The position numbers were made by a program, and so were the translations under genes. The notes under the pieces are model-generated. The model worked only from the letters and a program-made list of their open reading frames with translations, was not told the origin of the DNA and ran no database searches. This document shows, piece by piece, positions 19,612 through 31,600 of a stretch of 64,000 nt of DNA; position 1 is the first letter of the stretch, and the number at the start of each line of letters is the position of its first letter. Origin of the DNA: Azospirillum sp. B4 (GTDB lineage Bacteria; Pseudomonadota; Alphaproteobacteria; Azospirillales; Azospirillaceae); NCBI RefSeq assembly GCF_000333275.1, contig NZ_BACU01000416.1:36936-100935 (forward strand), in the 5' to 3' direction.

Positions 19612-22600
19612 TCCGCGGCCTCCATCACCAAGGTTGCCCGACGCTGGTCGAGTACGGCGGCCAGGCGATCCGCCGTCGGGTGGTCGAGGAAAAGGGCGGG
19701 TTCCACGTCGATCCCCAGGTCGCGCGACAGCCGCTCGGCGACATGCAGCGCCTTGACCGAGTCCAGGCCCAGATCGGCGAACGACACGCTGTCGCCGAAC
19801 CGCGCGGGATCGATCCGCAGCCGTTCCGCGAAGGCGCTCCGGACCAGGTCCAGCGTGGGCGATGACGGGCTCCCGGCTTCCTCGTTTCCGAGCGCCGTCC
19901 GCAGGGCTTCGACATAGGCGGCTAGCGCGCTGTCCGAGAGGGTGTCCAGGTCGTCGGGCGGCTCTTCCGCCAGGGGCGCCAACGCCGCCGCCGTGCCGGA
20001 AACAGCCGCGACGGCGATCTCGCCCGAAGCCGCCGCCCGCTCCAGGACGCCGATTCCGGCCGCGATGTCGATCAGGTCGAAGCCGGACGTTGCCAGCCGC
20101 CGCTTGTGCGCGGCATCCAGCTCGTCGTCGTAGCGCCATTGTGGCCAGGCCACGGCCAGGCTTTGTCCGTGACGCTCACCCCTGGCGACACGCGCCACAC
20201 GTTCGGTCATCAGCCCTTCTTGAATGGCGCAGGCGGCGGCATAGTCAGCGCCGCCGGCCAGCCCGTACCAGGCGGCCAGCGATGAGAAGACAATGAAGAA
20301 ATCCAGCCGCTCCGCCGCCAGCGCCGCATCGAGCGCGACCGTACCGGCCACCTTGACCGCGAGCACGCGGGTGAACGCCGCCGTCTCCTTGCGGGCGATG
20401 GGCGCGTTGTCGACCAGTCGGGCCAGGTCGAGGACGCCGTCGATGCCGCCCATCGCCTGTTTCAAGGTAGATAGCGCTGGGCTGAGTGCCGCCGGATCGG
20501 TCAAATCCGCCGCCGCATAATGGACTGAGCCCGCTGGTCCGATGGCTTTGAGCCGCCGCAGGGTCGTGTCGTTCGGCGCGGTCCGGCCCAGGATGCCGAC
20601 GGTGGCGCCCTGTACCTGGACAAGATGGGCGGCCAGTGCCCGGCCAACGGCGCCAAGGCCGCCGGCGATCAGATAGCGGCCACCCCGCCGGAACAGGGCG
20701 CGTGGTTGGGCAGGCGTGTCGAGCCAACGTGGCGACCAGCGCCCGCGCGCGCGCCGGCGATCGATCATGGTCTCGTCATCCACCGCGTCCGCTTCTTCCG
20801 CCAGCAGGGCGGCGAGGGCATCGGGGGTGGAACCAGGCGCGACCCAGAGCACGCGGGCTTTCAGTCCCTCCTCCATAGCCGACCGCGCGAGGGCGGCCAG
20901 GCCGCTCAGGGTCGCGGCGGCGCCGTCGGCGGCGACCACCAGGCGACCAATCCGTCCGGGCCGGCGGGCAGCCGCCTGCAATGCCAGGAAAACCACCTGG
21001 CAGGCGGCGGCCGGCTCGACGGGAAGGGCGTCCGGGGCGATGAGCAGGTCGGCCGGCTTCTGGTCGACCTGCTCGACCAGCGCGGCCCATGCCGAAGCGT
21101 CGGCCGGGTCAAACCCGTTGCCTGGTGTCCGGTGCGCCAGGAGCGTTCCCCGCTGACGGTCGAAGGCCGAGCGCAGCAGGACCGACCCGACCAGGACCCT
21201 GGGCCTCTCGGCGCCCGTGGTCGTGCGCGGCAGGGGGGCCGCCGACCAGGCGCCGTGGATCAATCGGATCGTTGCGGCGGGCGCTGGCGGCACGTCCATG
21301 TCCGCCGCCGGCGTGCCGTCCAGCCAGTACCGTTCACGGGCGAAGGGATAGCCGGGCAACGCGACGACTGGGCGGCCAGCGGCCCAGGGCAGCCGGGTCC
21401 AGTCGATCGTCACGCCGTCGACCCACAGTTCAGCCAATCCGCCGGCATCGCCGGCGGTGAGCATCGCGTCGACCAGCCGGCGTCCCTCGGCGGTCTCCTC
21501 AATGCGCCGCGCGCTGGTCCCGGTCCCCGTGCCGCGCAATAGTCCGGCCGGGGTCTGTCCCGCGGCGATGGCGTCGAGCAAGGGGCCGACCATCGCCGGG
21601 TCCGTCACCACAGCGGCGGTGCGCAGGGCGAAGCTCCGGCGGCCGATACGCAGGGTGTGAAGTATCGCAGCCAGTTCACGGGCATCGGCCATGGCGACGG
21701 CGGGCTTCAGCGAAGCGGCAAGGCGGCGTAGCGCGGGTTCATCGGCGGCCGACAGGGTCAGGAGGTCCACGGTCGGCGCCGGTGTGATCCGCTTGCCCTG
21801 GGCCGGGGCTTCCTCCAGCACGACATGGGCGTTGGCGCCGCCGGCGCCGAAGGAACTGACACCCGCACGGCGTGGCCGTGGTGATCCGTCCGGTCCGGCG
21901 GGCGCTGGCCATGGCATGGCGGCGGCCGGTATCACGCAGCCGGCGGCGGCGAAGTCGATCAGGGGATTGGGATCATCGGCATGGCGCATCGGCGCGATGC
22001 GGGCGTGGCGCAGCTGCAGGACCGTCTTCACCACGCCCGCGATGCCGGCGGCCGATTCCAGATGGCCGATATTGGCCTTGAGCGCGCCCAGCACCAGGGG
22101 AGTCGCGCGCCCGGCGCCACCATAGCCCTCGGCGATGCCGACGACCTCAATGGGGTCGCCCAGTGCGGTGCCGGTGCCATGGGCCTCGACGAAACCAACG
22201 CTGTCCGGTGTGATCCCGGCGCCGCGCAGGGCATCGGCGATGACCTTGGCCTGGGCCGATGGGTTAGGCACGGAAAAGCCGGCGGTCTTGCCGCCGGCGT
22301 TGATGGCGGTGGCGCGGATCACCGCCTCGATCCGGTCACCGTCAGCGATGGCGGCCTCGAGCGGCTTCAGGAGCAGCGCCGCGACGCCCTCGCCATCGAC
22401 GAAGCCGTCGGCGCCAGCGCCGAATGCCCGGTTTTCGGGACCGGCGGACAGCATGCGGGCTTCGCACAGGTTGGCCATCTGCCGCGGATGGACGATCAGG
22501 TTGACCCCGCCGACGATGGCCGCCGCGCAATCGCCGGCGCGGATCGCCTGCGCCGCCAGGTGCAGGGCCGTCAACGATGAGGAGCAGGCGGTATCGACGG

Positions 22601-25600
22601 CGAGGCTGGGCCCGCTGAAGTCGCCGACGAAGGACAGGCGGTTGGCGATGGACCAGTAGGCCGAGGTCGCCGGCGCCGCGGCGGTGCCGTCGATGCGGGC
22701 CGCAAGCCATTGATAGCCCGCGTTCATCACGCCGACATAGACGCCGACCGGACCGCCGGCGTTCAGCCGGGCCGGCGTGTATCCAGCCTGCTCCATCGCG
22801 TGCCAGGCGACCTGGAGAAACAGCCGTTCCTGCGGATCGATCGCCGCCGCGTCGGTCGGGGCGATGCCGAAGAACAAGGGGTCGAATTGATCGATGTCAC
22901 GCAGGAAGCCACCCCAACTGGTGTAGCTGCGGCCGTCCTGCGCCCAGCGGCCTGCGGGCACCTCGTCGATTGCCGATCGTCCTTCCTCCAGCAGCTGCCA
23001 GAACGCGTCCAGCGTATCAGCGCCGGGAAAGCGCCCGGCCATGCCGACGATGGCGATTGGCTGGTCCTTGCCCGCAGCCGCGAGGTCGACACGCGCCCCG
23101 GCGGGGGACGCAAGGGCCGCGGTCGGCGGTGCGGGCTCCGGCGCGATGCCAAGGGCCGCCTGGACGGCCGGTCCCCGTGTCGCCAGCAAGTGGTCGGCCA
23201 GGCTGCCGAGCGTATTGAATTCAAACAGCAGCGTTTGCGACAGCGCGCCGAAGCGGGCATCAAGCTGGTTGCGGATCGCGGTGGCGCTCAGCGACTCAAG
23301 CCCGTACCGTTCAAACGGGTCGGCGGCGCGCAACTCGGCGGGGTCCAGGCGCAGAACCTCGGCGAAGACACCGCGCAGATGCGCCAGCAGCGCTTGGCGC
23401 GGTCCATCACCGACGATGGGACCATCGGCCGCGCCGGTATCCGGCCTGGCCGGCACCGTGGCCAGGAAGACGGCCTGGCCACGGCCGCCGGACGCGGCCA
23501 AGTCGCGCCGCTCGATACCGTCGAAGCCCGCGTCGATCAGCCGCCGTTCCCAACCGGCGGCGTCGACCACGGGCGAATGGGCGATGCGCGAGGTGTCGGC
23601 CGCTTTCCACCAGCCGTCGGTCAGGCCGAACACCAGCGTGCCATAATCCTGCGCGGCGATCAGTTCCACCACCACCAGCAGGCCGCCCGGCTTCAGCAGC
23701 CGCCGTAGTTCCGTCAGAACCCCAGGCAGGTCAGTGGCGGTGTGCAGCACGTTGGCGGCGATCACGGTGTCGAAATCGCCCGGCCGCAGGCCGTTGGCCT
23801 CGACAGGTCGCTCAATGTCGTAGAGGGCGGTGGCGAACCAGGATCTGCCCGGGCCAAAGCTGGCGCTGCCATGATCCAGGAAGCGGCGGGACAGGTCGGT
23901 GTAGAGATAGCTTTCCGGTGCGGCCCCTTGGTCCAGCGCCGCCAGCACGGCGCCAGTGGTGCCACCCGTGCCGGCACCGACCTCGATCGCCCGCCAGCCT
24001 GGGCCCCGCTTTGCGCGGTGGGCGGCCACGGCGGCGGCGGCGGCGGCGTTGTAGCCGTCCGACAGCGGGTTGCCACGATAGGCGCCTTCGACGAGCGCGC
24101 CCGACCCGCCGGGAAACAGCACGTCCAGCGGGTCCACGCCCCCCGTCAACAGGGCGCCATACCGGTCGAGCGCCGCATCCAGCAGGGCGCGGGGCCGCGA
24201 TAGCCAGGGCAGGGCGACCATGGCGGCATCCAGGGCGCTTGCGGCGGCGGCCAGCGTGGCGGCCGGCTCCACCCCCGGGGTGGGCAGACGGATCACCCCC
24301 TCGCTTGTTTTGGCGAGCCCATGACGGTCCAGCATCGCCAGCAAGGCGTCGAACAGGCGTCCGTGTCGTGCCGCGACACCGATGCGACGCGCCAAGCCGG
24401 CGGGAGTGTGGGTCCGCCGGTCCGCACCGGCCAGGGTGGTGAGGCAGGTGAGCAGCCGGGCCCTGCCATAGGCCTCCAGCCGGTCGAAGCCCGCCGTCGC
24501 GGCGCGCAGGTCAGGGTGGGGCGCCGCGTCGCGCAGCCCCAGGCGCTGAAGGGCCTCTGGCGCCGCCTTCACCACGGCGGCGTGACGGGTGGATGACCGC
24601 AGCAACCGATCCAGCTCCTGGAAGCCTTCGGCCGGCTGGATCGGCTGGATGCCGGCTTCGGCCAGCCGTGCCTGGGTCGCGGCGTCGGCGACGGCGCCGA
24701 TCTCGCCCCACAGCCCCCAGCTCACGACCTGCACGCCGGGGCCGGCGCTCAGTGCCAGTGCGTCCTGCACGGCGGTGCCGGCGACATAATTCGACTGGCC
24801 ATCCGCGCCGGCGAACACATTGGCCGAGGAGAAGACCACCATCCGCGCGCCGCATTGGCGCGCCGCCGCCAGCACATTGGCCGTTCCGGCGGCTTTTGGG
24901 GTGAAGGCCGCCAGGAAATCGTCATCCGACATGCGGTTCAGCCGGCGGTCGGCCAGCACCAGCGGCAGATGAAACACCGCGTCAACCCGGCCGTGGCGGG
25001 CGCGAACATCGTGGAAAAGCCTGGCCACGGCCGCCGCATCCCGGATATCCGTCGCGATATAGCTGACGCCGGCCGGCAGCGGGCCGTCCAGCGCCGGCCG
25101 TCGGCCGCACAGGACGACGCGGGCTCCCGGACGCGCGGCGATGTGGGCCGCCAGTGCCCGGCCCAGGCCGCCGCCGCCGCCCGTGATGACGCAGACCGGC
25201 TCCGGCGGCAGGTCCGTTCCCGTCGGCGCCGGCTCAACCCGTGCCAGTTGCCGTTCGAACCGTCGCCCGGTGCGCCAGGCGACATCGCGGGGCGGGGTGG
25301 AGGCGGGTTCGGCAAGCGCGCGGGCCACGGCGTCGTGGCTGAGATCCGTCGCATCAAGATCGACCAGAACCAGCGCGAGCGCTGGCAGCTCAACCGCCAA
25401 GGTCCGGGCCATGGCGGGGATGGCGGCGGCGACTGGATCGATCAGGTCGCCATCCGCGACCTGATGCAGGCCGGTGGTGATGACGACCAGCCGGTTCGGT
25501 CGCCGGTCGGCCGGGCAGCGCGTCAGCGCCCGCGCCAAGTCCAGAAAACCGAGCGCCAGCTGTTCCGCCCCTGCCGCGGCCGCGCCGTACCCGTCCTGTC

Positions 25601-28600
25601 CCGGTGCGGGAGCGCAAAGGACCGCGACGCTGTCGAACGGGATCGGCGCTGTCTGCAAGGCGCGGGACAGACCCTCCTCATCGCGCGCGCCGATGTCGAA
25701 TTGAACCGCACCGGCAAGAGCCTGAGCCAGACCGTCGGTTCCAGGCCCCCGCACGACGAGCAGGCGGCCCGGGCGCAGGCCGGTTCCGGAGTCCGGCGGG
25801 ACTTCGGACCATGCCGCCGCCAGCAGCGCGGGGTGCGCCGATGGGGTCACCAGCGGCCGGCGGACCTGCAAGCCACGCAGCGACACCAGAAGCGCGCCGG
25901 TATCGGCCAAACCGTCGATGTCGAACCGGTCCGGCGCCGTGGCCCGAACCCGCGTCCGCGCCAACACCCCCGCGTCATGCCAGGTCACCTGGTCGATCCG
26001 GTAGGGGATGCCAGCGGCGCCGGACAGCTGCGGCACCAGGGCGATGGCCGCTTGCATGGCCGCATCCAATGCGGTGGCGGCCTCATGATCCGGGTTGGGT
26101 TGCGGGGCGGGCGCCGGCATGATCGCCGCCTCCACGACCGCGTCAGCGACGGTCATGTCGCCCAGGCGCCGGAACGCCGGGCCGTAGTCGATGCCGAGAG
26201 CGTCAAACCGTCGATAGGCGTCGGACGCCGTCAGCGTCCGGCCGCCCGCCGGCGCGCCAATCGGGGTGACCGGCATTGAAGCCGCCTGGGACGCGGTCAG
26301 CAGGATGACGCCGTTTCCCGCTTCCAAACGCAGGTTCGCGCCGTCGCGCCGGAGGCGGATGGTCAGAGGGGCGTCCGCCGCCTCTGCCGGCCGGTGCAGG
26401 ATCACGTCGCGCAATGCCGTTGCGCCACCGGCCGCGTCTTGTGCCAGGCCCAGCAGCAGCGCCGCCGGCACCAGTGCCTTGCCGCCAACCCGATGCTGCC
26501 CAATCACCGCAGCGGCCGGGTCGAGCGTGACCTCCACCGATCTCGGCGAGGAAGGGCTGGCGCTGATGGTCACTGGCCAGTGGCGGCGGCGCATGAACGG
26601 CCGGGGTGGGACGAAGACGCGCCGGCCAGGCAGACCCAGGGATGGCCAGGACACCGTGGCGCCCCTTACCCAGGCGGCGACCAGCGCTTCGAGGCTGCCG
26701 TTAAGCGTTACGGTTCCCGCCGGTCCGTCTTCGTCCGCGGGGACATGAAAATGGACACCGCCGGTTCCGTCCGACCGCCATTGGCGCAGCCGCTCCCGCG
26801 CCTCGGCAAGGCTGTGGGCGACGAGGCCCAGCCGGACGGGCATGGCCTCCCGCCCCACCTGCAGCGTTCGCGCGATATCCGCCGCCGACGCCTGGGTCTG
26901 GCTGAAATAAGCGTTCAGGCGGTCGACATAGGCCCGTAGCTGGTCCTGGGTTCTCGCGGAGATGACAAAGGCGAACGGGCCGTCGGACTGCGTTGGGGCG
27001 GCGGCCGGCGGCGGCGCCTCGACGATCAGGTGCGCGTTGGCGCCGCCGGCCCCAAAGGAACTGATGCCGGCGATAAGGGCGCTGCCGGGACGTCGCGGCC
27101 GCCAGGCCTCCGCCGCGGTCACCAGCCGAAGCCGTGCCGCCGTGAGGTCGATGGCCGGATTGACTTCGCCGTGCAGCACGGTCGGGGCCAGCATGCCGTG
27201 GCGGAACTGCAGCAGTAGCTTGGCGAGGCCCGCCATACCGGCCGCCGCCTCCAGATGCCCGATGGAGGACTTCACCGTGCCGATCGGGCAGCTTTCCGCC
27301 GTATCCGCCCCGGCCAGGACGGTGCGCAGGCCTTCGATCTCGATGGGGTCGCCCAGGGCCGTGCCGGTACCGTGCGCCTCGATATAGTCCAGGTCGCCGG
27401 CGGACAGGCCCGCCGAGGCCAGCGACGTGCGGATGGCGCTGGCCTGGGCCGCTGGGCTGGGAACGGTGTAGCCGTTGGTGCGGCCGCCATGATTGATGGC
27501 GGAGCCGCGGATGACGCCGTGGACGCGGTCGCCGTGCGCCAGTGCGGCGGCCAATGGCTTGAGAATGGCGATGGCCACGCCCTCACCCGGGACGTAGCCG
27601 TCGCCACCGGTGCCGAAGCTGCGGCAGCGGCCGTCGGTGGAGGCAAAGCGGCCCTGGCTCAGGCCGACATATTTCAGCGGATGCAGGCTGAGATTGACGC
27701 CGCCCGCCAACGCCACCTCCGCCTCGCCCGACCAGAGGCTCCGACAGGCGAAATGCAGGGCGGTCAGCGATGACGAACAGGCGCTGTCAACCGCCAGGCT
27801 GGGACCGTGCAGATCAAGTGCGTAGGACAGGCGGTTGGGAATGGACCAGTAGGGCGAACTGGCGCTCACCGGGTTGCCGAGGGCGTGCTGCTCCGCCCCC
27901 AGAATCTGATAGTCGCCATACATGACGCCGACATAGACGGCGCCCAGCCGATCCGGTGACTGCGCCAGGGTCGCCCGGGTCAGCCCGGCATCCTCCATCG
28001 CCTCCCAGGCGGTTTCCAGAACCAGCCGTTCCTGCGGGTCCATGCGTTCGGCTTCAGCCGGGGCGATGCCAAAGAACAGGGGATCGAAGCCGTCGACCTG
28101 GGACAGGAATCCGCCCCGCCGGGCATAGGCCTTGCCGGGGCGGCCAGGCACGGGGTCGAACACCAGCGCATGGTCCCAGCGGTCGGCCGGTACATCGGTC
28201 ACGCAGTCGCGGCCGGCCATCAGATTGGCCCAGTAGGCGTCAAGGTCGTCCGCGCCCGGGAAGCGGCCGGCGAAGCCGATGATCGCGATCGGCTCCGCCA
28301 CATCCGGACGCCGCCTTTCCGTCGCGGCGACCGGCGCGCCGGCCGGCATCGCCGGGGGGGCGGCTGGCAGGGTGGCCGCCTTCGCGGGCAGCCGGGCCGC
28401 AAGCTCGCCCAGGGTGCGGCATTCATAAAACAGTGTCTTGGAAATGGGGCCGAACGTCTGTTCCAGCCGATCGTTCAACTGGGTGATGTGCATGGAATCA
28501 AGGGCCAGATCCTCGATATCGCGACCAGCGTGCAGGCGCGCCGGTGGCGTGCCCGCGACCTCCGTCACCAGGGCGCATAGGATCGGCAGGCCGTCCTCGG

Positions 28601-31600
28601 CGGCAGCGGCGGCGGCGGGTATAGTCCCCGCGGTTGGTGCCTCCGGGTTCTGGTCGCCGCCATCCATGAACAGGCGGGCGATCCGGGCCGGGTCGCCCGC
28701 CGCGACGGCGAAACGCGGCCGCTCGGCGGCCAGGGCCCGGTCGAGGATCGCCAAGCCCTCGGCGGTTTCCAGCCAGCGCGTGCCGGTCGTGGCCCGCAGG
28801 CGCGCATCGTCGCCCTCGCGGGCCCGCAACCCGCCCTCCCGCCAGAACGGCCAGTCGATGGTGACCAGCGGCAAGCCGTCGCGCTCCGCCAGCGCGGCCA
28901 TGAAGCCGTTGGCGGCGCCATAATCGCCCTGCCCGGGATTGCCGAACACGGCGGCGAGCGAGCCGTAGCAGACGAAGGCCCGCACCGGCTGTCCAGCCAA
29001 GGCCCGCAGCAGCGCCGTGGTGCCTGTCACCTTGGGCGCCAGCACGGCCGCGACATCGTCGGGCGCCCGGCCGCGCAGCAAGCCGTCGCGCGTGACTCCG
29101 GCCGCGTGGATCACGGCGTCGACCCGGCCAAAGGCGGTGGTCGCGGCTTCGACCGCGTGGCGGGCACCCTCCGGTGTCGCGATGTCCGCGACGACCTCCA
29201 CCGCCTCTCCGCCCAGCCGGGCGATGTCCTGTGCCAGTGTGGCGCTTGCTTCGGACGCCGGCGGCGCCCGCCGCGACACCAGCACGAGGCGGGCCTGGCG
29301 CGTCTGCGCGAGATGCCGGGCGGCGACGCGCCCCAATCCACTCCGCGCGCCGGTGACGATGATCACCGGCCGTTTCCCCAGGGACCTCAGGGGGTGGGCT
29401 GGCGGTTCGGTGACCGGGCGCCAGGCGTGGGCCAGGCGCTGGCCCCGCTGGACCATGATATGGCGTGTGCCCGGCCGCGCGAATTCACCCACAAGGGCCG
29501 GCGTCGGCGGGGTGGCGGGGTCAAGCCCCAGCAGCGAAAGCGACACCCCCGGGGCTTCCTGCTCCAGGGTATGGGCCAGGCTTTCCAGCGCGGCTTCGGC
29601 CGGCACGATCCGGCCGTCATGCGGATAAACGCGGATCAGCCTGAGCGGCCGGCCGGGCAGGGCCAGCTGCCAACCGGCAATGAGGGCGATCACCGACTGC
29701 ACAGCGGCCGTCGCGGCGGCGGCGTCATCGATGGCAGCCGGCGGGGCCGGGAGCGGTCGCAGGTCGGCGAGCTGGCTGGGAACCATTCCGGTGGCGGCCA
29801 AGGCCGCGAACCGCGCCTGCCAGCCGGCGGCGTCGGCCGCCGGCTTCAGGATCTGCCGCGCCGCGTCGACGATTTCCGCGCCGCCACCTGGGATGCCACC
29901 TTCCGGCAGCACCACGGCATAGTCGTTCGAGCCATTGAGGGCGGGCGGGGCGGATGCCACATCGCCCTCCACCCGCCAATAAGGCTCATAGGTGATGACC
30001 GCGTCCCGGGTATCCCACTGCCGGTCCTGGAGTGCGGCCTCCAGCCCCGACAGTTCCGCCAGCACGCGGCCCATAGGATCGAGCAGGCTGATGTCCAGGC
30101 ACACACGCCCCGGTGCCGATGGGCGGCGTTCCACCAAGGCCTGCCTCGCCTGGGCCAGGGAACCATGCAATCTGACCCGGGAAATCCCTTGGGGCACGAC
30201 GCTCATGGCCCCCGCGATTCCCGCGTCCCGGGCCATTCCCACCGCGGACTGGATGGCCCCGTCGATCAGGCCGGGCGGCCAGTCGAAACCGGCGGTGTCG
30301 GCACACATCAGATCCGCCAGGACGCGGCCGCCCTGAACCCTTACGCCGGTGAGGCTCCGAAAAGCCGGTCCATAGTCGAAGCCGACGGCGGCCAGGGCGG
30401 TATAGGCCGCCCCGGCATCCATGCCGATCCCATCGTCGAAGCCGAGCGCGGCGACATCGATCCGGCGTTCGGACGGAGGCACGGCGGCCAGCAACCGCGC
30501 GCTGGCGTGGGGGCGGTCGCCTGCGCCGTTGAGGCGCAGCACCTGTCCGCCCTCCGGTGCGGGTTCCAGGGTCAGCCAGGCGGGGGCGCCGACGGTGAGC
30601 GGCGTCTGGAACGTCACGTCGCCCAGTTCGAACCTGGCGGTCCCGGCGTGCCGGCCGGCCGCCCACATCGCCTCGACGATCGCCGCCGCCGGCCATATGG
30701 AACGTCCGCGATGGCGGTGGTCGGCCAGGGCGGGCCAGGTCGTGGCGCCCGTCAGGGGAAAACGGGATCCGTTCAGTCCCTTCTCCCCGGCGCCGATCAA
30801 CCGATGAGGGGACGGCGTCCCAAGAGGGGATGGCGTTGTTGACGTTTCCCCCGTTGCCGGGGCGGTGAAGCGCAGCCGGTCGAACGGATAGCCCGGCATC
30901 GGCACGCGCACCCGGTCGGCCGGATCGAACAACGCGGCGAGGTCGACCGGCTGGCCGGTGAGATACGCCGCGGCCGCCGCCGCCGGCGTCGTCGGCACGA
31001 TCCGCGGCGCGGTGGCCTCCGGACGACTGGTCACGATGGCGCGCCGCGCTTCAGCGCAGTCCCGCCCGTGGGCCAGGCCCGAGGCCCGTTCACTCAGGTG
31101 CCGCGAACTGTCCGCCCGGATGGCGGCCCTATGCTCGAAATGGGTGCGGCCGACCGTTGCCGTCCACGCCAGCCAGGCGAGCGGCACGGTGGTCTCGGCG
31201 GCGAAGCGGGCGAGTTCGACCAGGCGCCGGTCCAGCGCCTCGGCCGTCTTGGCGGAGACCGTGATCAGGCGCTCCCCGGGTCGTGGCGTGGCGCGGCGGG
31301 CATGGGTCGGCGCCTCCAGCACGACATGGGCGTTGGTGCCGCTGAAGCCGAAGGAACTGATCGCGGCGCGGCGTGGCAGGCCGTCGCGGCCCTCCCACGG
31401 CTCGGACGCGGTGGCGACGCGGAAGGGGCTCGCGGTGAAGTCGATCTCGGGATTGGCGGCAACATAATGCAGGCTGGGCGGGACGACGCCCCGCTCCACC
31501 GCCAGTGCCGCCTTGATGAAGCCGGCGATGCCGGCCGCGGCCAGGGTGTGGCCGATGTTGCTCTTGACCGATCCGATAAGGCAGGCCCCGGTTGGCGCCG

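Noticed and set aside
19612..20139. Upstream extension of the oxygenase-KS0-oMT gene
   Set aside because: The extra residues are PKS sequence in the wrong frame; the ATGA overlap at 19611 and the family N-terminus fix the start.
19608..21900. A DH domain in the last module of the 4769-aa PKS
   Set aside because: No HxxxGxxxxP or LDAAxQ motif lies between its KS and KR; the intervening sequence is only the KR structural subdomain, so I call KS-KR-ACP.
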